64,000 bases of DNA, from the NCBI RefSeq assembly GCF_016808335.1, contig NC_053146.1:24050637-24114636 (forward strand). Direction: 5' to 3'. The notes below the pieces were generated by a model. That model was not told where the DNA came from. It saw only the letters and a program-made list of their open reading frames with translations, and made no database searches. This DNA comes from Panicum virgatum. Its lineage: Eukaryota; Streptophyta; Magnoliopsida; Poales; Poaceae. Numbering within the stretch: position 1 is the stretch's first letter; each line of letters begins with the position of its first letter. Positions 34,634 through 45,600 of this stretch are shown here, piece after piece. The translations under genes and the position numbers were made by a program.

Positions 34634-36348
34634 CAGAAGAAAGTGTCGCCACCAATGTCTCCATCAGGTGACGACGACCAAACCCAAAGTATGGATAGTC
34701 TCGCTCAAGATGAGAAACTCGAGCCCTTGCCATGAGGTACGTGGTAGTTATCCATTCTTGCATTTGCATATAGGATAGTTTATATTCTTGCATAATCTTC
34801 CCTTTCTCAATATGGCATGTTTAAATTCTCGCAAATGCATTCTTTCGATTTTTACACTGCATACGAAAAAAAATCGACCAAGATGGCAGACCTACTGAGC
34901 TTTATTCAAGCTTGGGGGTGCCCATGTATCCAGGTAAGTTATCCGACCTATCCTTTCGTCTTGTGTCCAAAAAAAAAGTTAGTTTAAATCATTCAAAAAC
35001 TCAAAAAAATAAAAGTAAAATTATAAAATAAAGTAAAAACAAAATAAATAAATTAAAACACAAAAAAAAGTGTTTCATGCTTTGAATAAAACTCCAACTC
35101 ATATGTATGGAAATCCGTGTAAGCTCTTATCATGGAGATGATGAATAGTTGCTCTATCCATGCTTTGCAAGTGCCTCATATACAACTGTTTACTCTCCAA
35201 ATACTTGAACTAGTTGGCACATAAGTAGTTCCACTAAAATCTGGTTGTGTGGGAGCATGAGCTTGATTTCCTAGTCTAAATTGTTGTGAGATTTGAGATG
35301 GCTCAAATCGGAATAAAACTGCATGCTCTATTAGGGTACCTCTCGGAATTTCTTTAAAATGAAACATGGTAAAGAATTCCCCTTTGGTTTACATGTCCTA
35401 TCCAAAGCCATAACGTTTTATCATATTAACCTATAAAAGCTATCTTGAGTTATTTTGAGCTTTGCCGAATGGTGAGTTCGTTCGAGGAAGGTACTTGTCA
35501 TCTACCGATCTTTCTCCTTTGTGTACCCATCGTATTGCTAGCCTCAAAATGTCTGGCATGTCAATTACCTACTCCGGGTATTGATATCCACCTTCGCCAG
35601 ACAATTCCCTCACAACAAAACTCAAATCTCCACAGTGAACCTATCCATCTCGAATGGTCTATCCAAGCAATGCTCCCTTCCAATAACTCTATCCTCATGG
35701 AGTATGGGTCATCTTCTTTAAAAAAAACTGGAGCAGAAGCAATGAAAAAAAACAAGACCCGTACCTCCACTCAAAAGAGTTGAAATAAGGGGCTCAAAAG
35801 ACCAAAATTCTCTAAGTGTGAGTTCATTTCCTCCCTCTCCTCTGAACATTTTACCTTCCAAAAGATCGGGATTTGATCGAGTACCAACCTCTTGCGAACC
35901 ACTTTTCGGCTTGGCAACACAGGTAACCAAGGTATGCTCTTCCTACCCAAAACTCCACATATCAGCCTTAGAGTAGGAAGAAGATGGTCAAATTGTCCGA
36001 CCATGGTGACGATCATACATCTTGAGCGACTTGAGAGTACCATCGGGGAATCTTAAACCACTTTTGAAAAACTTGCAAAACTCCGAGTTAGGAACCTAAA
36101 CAGGAGGCAGGAAATATTATAGTGAAGGTTGTTCAATCTCCCAACCACCCAAGACGAGGGATGAAATGTGTGTAAGCCCCATCTCCAGAAACCAAGGTAT
36201 GAGCCAACTTATCCAAAGTACATATGGGCTAGAGTAATATGTTGTGCATAAGGTTTCTGCAAGGTTTGAGCATTGATGCAACTCCTGATCCACCGAGCCT
36301 CAGCTTTAGCTTTGCTCGAGGACAAGCAAAAGTTTAAGCTTGGGAGTG
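34634..36348. other. A2 3' non-coding region
   Basis: 1.7 kb without pol. It is AT-rich, with an A-rich stretch at about 34975-35070 and twin phrases around caagcttgggggtgc (34908) and taagcttgggagtg (36335). The last is next to the 3' LTR and serves as polypurine tract. Short ORFs here show no domain. Confidence 0.7.
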
Positions 36349-37100
36349 TGTTGACGGCCATTATTTCCTATTTTGACTGTCAACTTCTCGGGAATAATAT
36401 GAGCTTTACACCATATTCCATACATATTCTGCTTATTTCTAACAAGTGCAACAAGTTTTGGATGAGTTGTGGTCGCAGAAACTAGTGTACCAAAAATCAA
36501 GAAAATTGGACAAAATACCAGGCCGACCGGCCTACCCTAGGCCGGCCGGCCTGGCACCTCAACATACCATGCCACGAAACTTTGCTAGAGTGATCACGAG
36601 CACAAATCCAAGCCAATCCAATTTGGTTCCGTCCAAAATTCACAAACAAAGACCGAAAGGCTTGAGCACTGGAAGGTTGGGTCCACTTTCAGTGTCCAAA
36701 TGCAGTTTCAAGACCTAAACCGCCTTAAGCAAGAATGTGCAACCGTTGATTGATGCATCGGTGGAATGGAGGGCCGAGAGGAGTCAAACCCGGGCCGGCC
36801 GGCCTAAGGGAGGTCGGCCAGCCTAACAATCACGTGCTTTGGACCCAATCCTCTTCCACCGACTTCCAGGCGATAATCCAAGCAGTCCACAAAAAGTCGG
36901 TGGCCAGATGGTGCGTTCCCCAAGCCGGCCGGCCTAGGGGAGGCCGGCCGGCCCCACTTTGTGGCGTCTCAAGCTCAGATTTGGCGTGGAAGTTAAGCAC
37001 AACCGTCACAACTGCGTGCAACTGACGCTAGCCCAAATACCGACCTTGGAGCACTATAAATAGAGAGCAACACCCTCACTCTCAACACACACCAAAGGAG
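36349..37100 (+). repeat. 3' LTR of A2, truncated
   Basis: Matches the 5' LTR from TGTTGACGGCC to caccaaaggag (752 bp) and then changes abruptly to T2 integrase sequence. About 940 bp of LTR present in the 5' copy (14462-15402) is missing. It contains about 100 bp (cctaacaatcacgtgc... to ...gttccccaagc) absent from the 5' LTR, lost there between ggccggcc-type repeats. Confidence 0.88.
37055..37062 (+). promoter_or_regulatory. TATA box of the A2 LTR
   Basis: TATAAATA in the context gcactataaatagagagc, about 700 bp into the LTR. The 5' LTR has the weaker tgtaaata at the same place. Confidence 0.6.
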
Positions 37101-39990
37101 CTTCATCTGCCTCCCCTTCTTGATAGGCTTCTACTCTTGGAGATTTCTATATAATATCTGCGGGTAGTATAGCCTCTGACCAATAGGTGAGGAAGTAAGG
37201 AGTTTGTCCAGTTGCTTTGCTAGGTTGCGTTCGCAACCCGCATATTACATGGGGTAATTCTTGAATCCACTTCCCGCCTTTCTTGGTGTTGGCATCATAG
37301 AGTCTTTTCTTCAAGCTGTCGAGTACTAAGCCATTGATACGCTCTACTTGACCATTTGCTCTAGGGTGAGCTACTGAAGCATATTTGACCTCTATGCAAG
37401 AATTGTCACAGAAATCCCAGAAAGACTGTGATGTGAAGTTAGAGCCAAGATCTGTGATGATAGTATGAGGAAATCCAAACCGGTGGATGATGTCAGAGAT
37501 GAAATCCACTGCTCTGTCTGACGAGATCATGACAATGGGCTTGTACTCGATCCACTTAGTAAACTTGTCGACTGCTACCAGCACATGATTAAATCCTCCT
37601 GGAGCTACGGCTAATGGTCCGATCATATCCATGCTCCAACAGGCGAACAGCCATGAAGGAGGAATTGTTATCAAGTTGTGTGCTGGGACGTGAGTCTTCT
37701 TGCTGAAGAATTGGTAGTCGGGGCATCGTCTGACAAGGTCTTCTGCGTCTAAAATAGCTGTTGGCCAGAAGAACCCTGATCTGTAAGCCTTGCCGACTAG
37801 TGTCCGTGATGCGGCGTGATTGCCACAGACTCCTTCATGTATCTCCCTGAGGATGTCTTTGCCTTCTTTGAGGGTAACACATTTCATGAGGATGCCAGAT
37901 GCAGAACGCTTGTAGAGGTTGTCGCCGACAAGGACGAAACCCTTGCAACGCCTGATGATGCGGGCAGCTTCAGCGCTCTTGGGATCGACATGTGGTGGAA
38001 GCTTGAACTCCTTGATGAAGTAGGTGAACTGAATCTGCCAGTCTTCTTCAATCATCAATAGTTCTCTGACTGTGGCCGAGGCCCCCGCGTCAGTACCTTG
38101 TTGGCTTTGTACCTCGACTGATGGATGATGTAGTTCATGAACAAAGACTCCCGGTGGAACAACTGCTCGAGTAGAACCAAGTTTGGAGAGGACGTCGGCT
38201 CCCATGTTGTTGTCACGATCCACATGGTGGATTTCCAATCCTGAGAACTTGTTTTCGAGCTTCCTAATTTCTTCAACATATGCATCCATTGTGTCCTTGT
38301 TGATGTCTCATTCTTTATTTACTTGTTGGACGACGAGTAGAGAATCGCCGTAGACAAGTAGTCGCTTGATGCTAAGAGAGACGGCTAGTCGAAGGTCGTG
38401 TAGCAATGCCTTGTATTCAGCTTCATTGTTGGAGACATTGAACAAGATTTAGAACACATACTTTAACTGTTCTCCCTTGGGGGAGATGAACAGAACTCCC
38501 GCGCCGCCTCCGTCGAGCTTGAGTGAGCCGTTAAAGTACATTACCCAATGCTCAGGGATGTTGTGAGGTGCTGGGACTTGATTTTCTCGCCATTCAGCTA
38601 GGAAGTCGACTAGTGCTTATGACTTGATTGCTGTTCTTGGCTTAAAATTGATTTCCAAGGCTCCCAGTTCAACTGTCCACTTTGAGATTCGTCCAGTGGC
38701 ATCTCGATTGTGGAGTATATCCCCCAATGGGAAGTCAGTTATTACTGAGATCTTGTACTCATCGAAATAGTGTCGAAGCTTCTTGGAGGTGATTAGGATT
38801 CCATACAGAAGTTTCTGGATTGATGGATATCTAACCTTTGATTCAGATAGTACTTCGCTGATGAAGTAGACTGGTCTCTGGACGCCGTAAGCATGGTCTT
38901 CCTCCGGGCGTTCGACTATAATCGCCGTACTGACTACGTGAGTAGTCGCGGCAATGTAGAGGAGTAGTTCATTGCCTGGTAGTGGAGCTGTGAGAATTGG
39001 CGGTGATTGGAGATGATGCTTGAGGTTCTCGAGTGCTTCCGCGGCTTCTGTAGTCCACTCAAATTTGTCTTGTCGCTTGAGGAGCTTGAAGAAAGGTAGG
39101 CCCCGTTCACCAAGTCTGGACAAAAACCGACTTAAGGCTGCCATGCAGCCTGTAAGCTTTTGGACGTCCTTGATAGTAGCTGGGGCGTCCATGGCCATGA
39201 TGGCATTTATTTTCTCTAGGTTGGCCTCGATTCCTCGGTTGCTGACGATGAACCAGAGTAGTTTTCCAAAAGGTACGCTGAAGACACACTTGGTTGGGTT
39301 AAGTTTCCAATGAAATTTTCGGAGGCTGTTGAAGGTTTCTTCCAGGTCAGTAATGAATTGATCCTGGGTCTTGGTTTTGACGACCACATCGTCAACATAG
39401 GCTTCAACATTGCGATGTAGCTGGACAGTGAAGCACAGCTGTATCGCACGCTGATAAGTGGCACCAGCGTTCTTCAACCCAAAGGACATGGTCTTGTAAG
39501 CATATGTCCCGTAAGGGGTGATAAAGGCCGTCTTGATTTGGTCTTCTTCTTTCAGGGCGATCTAATGATAGCCTGAATAGCAGTCGAGGAAGGATAACAG
39601 GACACATCCTACTGTGGCGTCGATTACTTGATCAATGTGGGGTAGCCCGAAAGTATCCTTTAGGCAATGCTTGTTTAGATCGGTGTAGTCGACGCACATC
39701 CTCCACTCGTTATTGTTTTTCTTCTGGACGAGTACAGGGTTGGCCAACCATTCTGGATGGTAGACTTCTTTGATGAACCCTGCTGCGAGTAGTTTTGCCA
39801 GCTCCTTCTTGATGGCTTCTCGCTTGTCCGGGGAGAAACGGCGTAGCTGTGGGGTCAACTTTCAGGGCATGCTCGATCAACTCCTTGGGCACTCCTGGCA
39901 TATCCGCTGGTTTTCATGCGAATACATCTCGGTTGGCCCTAAGAAAGTTGACGAGCTCGAGTTCCTATTTGTCGCCCAGGCCAGCTCCGA
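37101..39990 (-). pseudogene. T2 pol: reverse transcriptase, RNase H, integrase
   Basis: Minus strand. Reverse transcriptase at about 38900-39860 has the RMCVDYTDLNKHC motif, a stop after SFLDCYSGYH at about 39562, MSFGLKNAGATYQR and the active site EAYVDDVVVKT. An RNase H with NNEAEYKALLHDL and DRDNNMGADVLSKL lies at about 38180-38600, alongside an earlier connection RNase H, as in Tat dual-RNase-H elements. Integrase (37147-38100) has HEGVCGNH, then RRCPDYQ where a second zinc-binding Cys has become Tyr, then SMDMIGPL, ITDLGSNFT and NGQVERINGL (D,D,E). A stop follows PADII, but similarity (SPRVEAYQEGEADE) continues to the A2 border at 37101. Confidence 0.87.
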
Positions 39991-41245
39991 TGATAGTAGT
40001 TTTGGAGTCGTCTCCCTCTTGTAGCTGTATAGTCTTGGTGCCCACGTTGCCGGTTGGTTTAACCGATGACTGGCTCGATTTCTTGGATGGCATGGAGTCC
40101 TTGTTGAGTGAGAGTTCCTTAGCTACAGTAAGTATTTCGCTAATGAAGCTAGGAACTCAGATTATGGCAGCATGATCTATTGCTTCCTTATCGCACTCAA
40201 AGGATTTGAGGAGGTCTCCTCGCAGGGAGAGTACTCTTGTGTTACCTGGCATCTTGAGGGGTAGGTACACATAGTGTGGTACTGCCATGAACTTGGCCAG
40301 CGCTTGACGTCTTCCCAGTATGGCATGGTAGGAAGATTCGAAGTCGGCTACTTCGAACTTGATCTACTCCGTCCGGAAGTTTTGTTCTGTACCAAATGTG
40401 ACCGGGAGGGTGACCGAGCCAATCGGTGCAGAAGAATTTCCGGGAACAATGACGTAGAATGGGGCCTTGCTTGGAATCAGTAGCCTCATGTAATTGAGGC
40501 CCATCTTGGCCAATGTACTCACGAAGATCAGGTTGAGTCTGCTGCCGCTATCAATGAGTACTCGAGTGAGCTTGGATCCTTGGACAACTGGGTCGAGTAC
40601 TAGCGGGAACTTTTCGGGTTCAGAGAAGCTGGTCCATTGATCCTCCCTGGAGAAGGTGATGGGGACCTCGCTATATTTTAGTGGCCTCTGAATTGCTGGC
40701 TCAACTGAAAGGATTTCTCTGAGTAAAAGCTTCTGGGCTTGCTTGGAGAAGCTGGGATCTCCTCCAAATATGACGATGATGACGTTTTGCGGTTGTTGGA
40801 ACCCGTCAGGGTCTTTCTTGTCGTCTTCGTCATCCTTGTTCTACTTTTTCTTAGGGGCGTCTGGAGGTGCCGACTGGAAGGATTTGCTCAGGTTCATGCA
40901 CTCCCACATCGAGTGGTTGCTCTTGGGGTGGATTGGGCACCTTTTGTTGTGAAGGATCTTGTCGAACTAGTCCTGCGGCTTATCATTCTTCTCACCACAC
41001 GGGGTGCGATCCATAGTACCGACAGTATCGTCATGTTTGCGCTTACGCGTGGGATCCCGCTGGTTGCTGGGGCCTCCACGGTCGTTGTGGCACTTCCCAT
41101 TGTTGTCGTTGTTACGGCGTGGGAAGCGGCTTCATTCTTGCTCCTCTTCGTCTGCCCAATGCTGCATCATGTTGCGTAACTCCACTACCAATTTGGGGTG
41201 GTTGCGCCCGAAATCACGGTATAGAGACTGGACAGGAATGCCGCT
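39991..41245 (-). pseudogene. T2 gag C-terminus and protease
   Basis: In broken minus-strand frames: a zinc-knuckle-like CPIHPKSNHSMWEC near 40900-40945, and a protease core IDSGSRLNLIF near 40535-40560, where Asp-Ser-Gly is the active-site triad. ILGRRQALAKFMAVPHY follows near 40265-40320. Stops and frame changes separate the pieces. Confidence 0.75.
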
Positions 41246-42346
41246 CTAGAAGTAGTCGATGACGTCGTCATCGGTGACGTTGGGGATGGTGGCTCTTGTG
41301 TCGAAGAAGCGCTTGACGTAGGATCTGATCGATTCGCCTTGCTCCTGCTTGCACATCGACAAGGCATGTCGAGTAGCTACTCGATGTAGCGATCCTTGGA
41401 AGTTGTCGATGAAGGCCTTCTTGAGATCATCCCATGAGTGTATGGACTCACGTGCCAGGCTCTCGAGCCACGTGAGGGGCGCGGGCTCCAGGGCCATCGA
41501 GAAGTAGAGGACCTTGGTGTTGGTGTCTCCTCCTGCAACACTAACAGCAGTCGAGTATAAATGTAACCATTGAGCAGGGTCTTGCTTACCGTCGTACTTC
41601 TGGAAGTTCGTTGGCTTGAAATCCTTCGGGTACTCGACGTTGTCGAAGACTCTACTGAGGGCTTGGAAGTGATTAGAATTATCTGCAAACTGCGATCTGC
41701 ATCTTGCGTTGATGATATCCCGTGCGTCCATTATGGAATCGGCTACTTCTTCCCTGTTGTGCCCGCGGTTGTTGTTGCGACTTGCTTGAGGCCCAGGGGT
41801 TTGGTTTGCTGGTGGTTGGCCACCCCTGGGGCGATGGATGCTTGCGACTTCTTTATCCTCTTGATTTCTTTGATTTTGCTGCTCCAGCTGCTGTTGGCGA
41901 TGATGGCCTCCAAGAGTACAGCTTGCTTGAGGTATGACTGTTGCGGTGGCCCTCGACCGAGTGCAGTGAAGCGAGGACAACGGGTTTTGTCTCTCGAGTT
42001 GTTCAACGGCGTTTTTGTTAAGGTGTATGACATGTTCCATCTCTGGGTTTTGAGGCATCTGCATGAGCCGTAGGGTTGCTTCTGTCATCGCGGCGATTGG
42101 GGTTCTGAAGACTGGATCCGCGACGTTGTTGAATTCGTTGTTGAGATTGCATAGGGGAAGGCGAGCTTGCTCAGCAGCTCGAACCTTGCATTCTCCTTTG
42201 CATTGATTTCTTGCCCTGTGAGCTGTGCGAGTGGCTTCATCCTCATCTTGTGGAGCGTCTCGGGTCAGATTGTCTTCTGAAATCTGATCCAACGCTTCGT
42301 TGGGGTCGTGCTGACTTGGAGCACCTCCGGCTTGTTGGATGATCAC
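41246..42346 (-). pseudogene. T2 gag core
   Basis: 366 open codons. The last third is a retrotransposon gag domain: FKPTNFQKYDGKQDPAQWL, YFSMALEPAPLTWLESL, WDDLKKAFIDNFQGS and QEQGESIRSYVKRF. The first half is Gln/Asn/Arg-rich. It ends in a stop just after DDDVIDYF, where gag normally continues. Confidence 0.85.
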
Positions 42347-43040
42347 CGGAACCAGATGTTCGGGGGAGAAACTTTCTAGATCTGATTCGCAATCAGCTAA
42401 GACAGTTTCTCCGGAGCCCGTCTCCCTCTCAGTTGCAAGGGGAGTACCGTGTTGAAACGGGAGATCATCAATGTTGGCAACTTCTCGAAGGTTATCGAGT
42501 AGTTCTGCGAGAGTATGACTTCGGCAGGACTTGAGTTGGATTCATGTCAGTGCATTGGTGATGAAATCCAGGCTGTCTTGAGATGACTCGAGTGGATCTG
42601 AATATACGTCGAAAACAAGTGCCTCCCAGCTAGCGGTGACTGAGTGGTTCTCGACATCGAGGAGACGATCCAAGCTATTTTCATAGATGGATCTGATCAT
42701 CTGTCTGTAAGTAGATGTTGCGCAACCCAAGGACGGGTTGAGCGAGAGGAATCTCAATCCGAGTGGAATTCGGTTTGAGATCAATCTGAGTCCGAGTAGA
42801 ACCCGAGTTGTCTTCGGGATTCTTCTCGATCTCCTTGGCAAGGTCGGGAAGCAGCATGACGCCATGATCATCTGATCTGGCGAGCTTGTTGGAGCTTTCC
42901 GATGTGGTGGTCTTCAGCGTGGGTGAGTTGGTTAGGTGGCTGTCAAAGCCGCCCGAACCACTGGCGATGCAGACCCACGAACCGAAAACGAAGGTGGCAC
43001 CTTGAGGAGGCGCCACGGTGTTGAAAGCGAAGGTGGCCAT
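42347..43040 (-). pseudogene. T2 gag N-terminal region, disrupted
   Basis: A start codon at 43040 gives MATFAFNTVAPPQG and stays open to 42681. Coding-like text (SLDRLLDVENHSVTASWEALVFDVYSDP) continues in another frame to 42542. Frame changes separate it from the gag core. Confidence 0.65.
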
Positions 43041-43074
43041 CGAACTCGCCGAGTCCCCTACCTGGCGCGCCAAC
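43041..43074 (-). other. T2 leader and primer binding site
   Basis: The minus strand after the LTR reads GT then TGGCGCGCCAGGTAGGGG. This is a primer-binding-type sequence seen in grass Tat-group elements. The leader to the gag ATG is very short. Confidence 0.7.
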
Positions 43075-43490
43075 TGTCGGTGTTTACCGCCAAGCCTGCT
43101 CAGGGATACCCTTAGCAGTAAGGTTTGTAGGTAGAGATCGACTGCTCTGGAACTCGATGGTGCAAGGAACACAAAGATTTAGAAAGGTTCGGGCCGCGAG
43201 TTGCGTAATACCCTACGTCCTGTATGGTGGTTTGTATTGCCTTAGGTGTTGATGTCTCCTGAGGGGGTCCCTACCCGCCTTTATATATTCGGGGGGCCAG
43301 GGTTACATGGAAAGTCCTAGCCGAGTATAGTTGGAGTCCTACTACAACACAATCGGGTAGTTTCCTTTGTACTGCAGCTAGTTCTACACCTATTAGGGTA
43401 GTTCAAAGAGAGATAAGGTACATCCATGAGCTATCCCTTATTCTAGAAGATTGTATGCCTATAAGCAATCCCGCTGCCCCGGGTCTGACA
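43075..43490 (-). repeat. 5' LTR of T2
   Basis: 416 bp, TGTCGG...CTGACA on the plus strand, followed by the TSD tatgc (43491-43495). A TATATAAAGG sequence on the minus strand (about 43279-43288) is a plausible core promoter. Confidence 0.93.
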
Positions 43491-43495
43491 TATGC

Positions 43496-44908
43496 TCCGT
43501 CACATTTCAACTGCCATATGGCTTCAATCATTGGAGGACCTGCGAAGGTGCTGCTGGTGTCTAGTCGGCGATAAAATCTGCGAAGACCTGGGACTTGATG
43601 GCACTTCGTGGGACGAAGTTGATGGTGTGTGATGCCAATTGTGTTGCCCATTTTCCAATTCTTCCTGAGGCCTCCCTGTTCTCAAATATGTCCCGAAGAG
43701 GGTACAAGGTCGAGACTTTGATCTTGAAGCTTTGGAAATAGTGGCGAAGCTTTCGGGCTACCATTACCACTGTATACGCCAACTTCTCCATCTCTGAGTA
43801 CAATAACTTTGACCCACTCAAGGATTCGAATACGAAATAGATTGGGAACTGCTTCAATGTTCCTTCGACCATCCTCTCTTCCACCAGTGCTACGCTCACC
43901 GCAGAGTTTGAAGTCGCGATGTACAGCAACAACTCTACCCCCGGCGAAGGGCTTGTCAAGACTGCGAGGTTCTCTAGATATTACTTGAGGTCTTCGAAAG
44001 TCTTATTTTGCTCTGGTCCCCAACTAAAATTTTTGGAGCCTTTGAGTAGCTTGAAGAAAAGGAGCAACTTGTCTGCTGACCGTGAGATAAATCTGTTGAG
44101 CGAAGCCAGTGGGCATGTCAATTTCTAGACCCCCCCCCTTTGTCGTTGGCGGCTGCCTTCTTCTTATGGCTTCGATTTTTACGGGTTAGTCTCGATGCCC
44201 CTTTCTGTGATCATGCATCATAGCAGCTTGCCTCGCCTTACGCAGAAGACACATTTCTCCGGGTTCAGTTTGAGTCCGTGTTTGTGAAGGTTGGCGAAGG
44301 TCTCGCAGAGGTCTGAGATGTGATCCTCGCGCTTCTTACTTCGCACGACGACGTCGTCGACGTACGCTGAAATGTTCCTGTCCAACTGAGTCCCAAGCAC
44401 TGTCCGATTGTTCTGTTAAAGGTGCATCCCACGTTGCGAAGCCCCTCTGGAATTCTGATGTAACAGTATGTGCCGAAGGGAGTTGTGAAACTGGTCTTCT
44501 CTTTGTTAGATTTCTTCATGAAGATCTGGTGGTAGCCCGAAAAGCAATCCAGCATGCTCAACATCTCCGAACCCGTTGTTGCGTCCACTAGGGTATCAAT
44601 GCGAGGCAGGGGGTATTCATCCTTCGGGCAGAACTTGTTGAGGGTCGTGAAATCGATGCACATCCTCCGACTACCATTTTTCTTCGGGACCACGGCCACG
44701 TTGGCTAGCCACTCGGGGTATTGCACTTCGTGAATGACACCCGCATCAAGCAGTTTCTAGACTTTGCCTTGGGCTGCCTTCTTTCTGTCCTCGGACACTG
44801 TTGAAGGCGTTGCTTTCAGGGTTTGGCCTTTAGGTCCACCCTTAGAGAGTGCTCCATGATTTCTCTACTGACCCCTTGCAGGTCCGAAGTTGACCATGCG
44901 AAGACGTC
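43496..44908 (-). pseudogene. T1 pol: reverse transcriptase and RNase H start
   Basis: The frame continues from T1 sequence at 9292. Reverse transcriptase (44218-44726) has WLANVAVVPKKNGSRRMCID, TLVDATTGSEMLSMLDCFSGYHQ and, in a shifted frame, the active site SAYVDDVVVRS. RNase H/connection (43561-43959) has LLLYIATSNSAVSVALV and ARKLRHYFQ. At least one frameshift lies near 44400. Confidence 0.87.
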
Positions 44909-45600
44909 CTAATTGTTCCTCAAGAATTGGATTAGTTTAGCCTCCTCGGCTTCGTTGAGCCCCTTGCCGATTGTTACTGTGTGATTGGGGACATCTTCGC
45001 AGAGCGGTACCTTCTTCGTGTGTTCGCCCGGCATGATCCCCTCAGCTCTGTGTACTTGCTCGAACTTGGAGGGCTTCGGCTCCTCCTCTTCTTCTTCAGC
45101 GTTTGCGGCTTCAATTGCATGCATTTTTTTGTTGCGCATGCCGCATTGTCTTCACACGTCCTTGCCTCCTCTTGGTTGCCGAGGATCGTGATGACTCCTT
45201 CGGCTGTTGGCATCTTCATGCAGAGGTATGCTTGATTGATGACTGCTGCGAACTTGATATTGGTGTTGCGACCGAAGATGGCATTGTATGGGTAGGCGAT
45301 GTCTACCACATCGAAGGTTATGAGCTCCGTTCTCTGGGTGTTCCCTTCGCCGAAGGTCACGTTCAGTTCGATTTTTCCAAGGGCCTCAATTTTCTTCCCT
45401 CCGAAACCAATGAGGGGGTACTGGGATTTACGTAAATTTTGTTCTGTCAACCCCATCTTGACGAAGCATTGTCAAGTGATAATGTCTGCGGAGCTGCCGT
45501 TGTTGACGAGGATCCGACCTACGTCGTTTCCGTGCGAAGTGCACGGAGTTCCTGCCAATGTTGACACGGATGACGAGGGGGTCGTTGTGCGGGTAGTGTT
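44909..45600 (-). pseudogene. T1 protease with altered active site
   Basis: The protease region reads RILVNNGSSADI near 45495-45530 in one frame and NLRKSQYPLIGFGGK...PYNAIFGR in the next. The motif is normally VDNGSSAD, so the catalytic Asp is replaced by Asn. A Glu/Lys-rich linker follows (44909-45139). Confidence 0.8.

Larger units (their letters stand above)
13821..37100 (+). mobile_element. A2: non-autonomous Athila-like element (gag-protease only)
   Basis: Plus strand. 5' LTR 13821-15402, primer binding site, gag, [K2 inserted], protease, non-coding region, polypurine tract, and 3' LTR truncated at 37100. Gag has the Athila signature (INMVQASSFCGK.EDAHAHLQNFLE...LRLFPFSLLGKAKTWF). Removing K2 rejoins the frame exactly. 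There is no reverse transcriptase, RNase H or integrase between the protease and the 3' LTR, so the element depended on a relative. It is inserted in T2 pol. No TSD can be shown because the right end was lost. Confidence 0.85.
9298..43490 (-). mobile_element. T2: Tat-lineage (Grande/RetroSat-2-like) Ty3/gypsy element
   Basis: Both LTRs are present (9298-9883 and 43075-43490), with the five-base TSD tatgc on each side. Minus-strand order: 5' LTR, primer binding site, gag, zinc-knuckle-like motif, protease, reverse transcriptase, RNase H, integrase, [A2 inserted], integrase tail, 120-bp tandem repeats, a plus-strand antisense ORF, 3' LTR. An extra ORF and tandem repeats between pol and the 3' LTR are known traits of the Tat lineage. 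Stops in gag, protease and reverse transcriptase show it is inactive. Confidence 0.9.

Noticed and set aside
40739..41179. 146-codon hydrophobic plus-strand ORF, like a membrane protein
   Set aside because: It is the reverse of T2 gag/protease coding sequence; the hydrophobicity comes from complementing charged codons.
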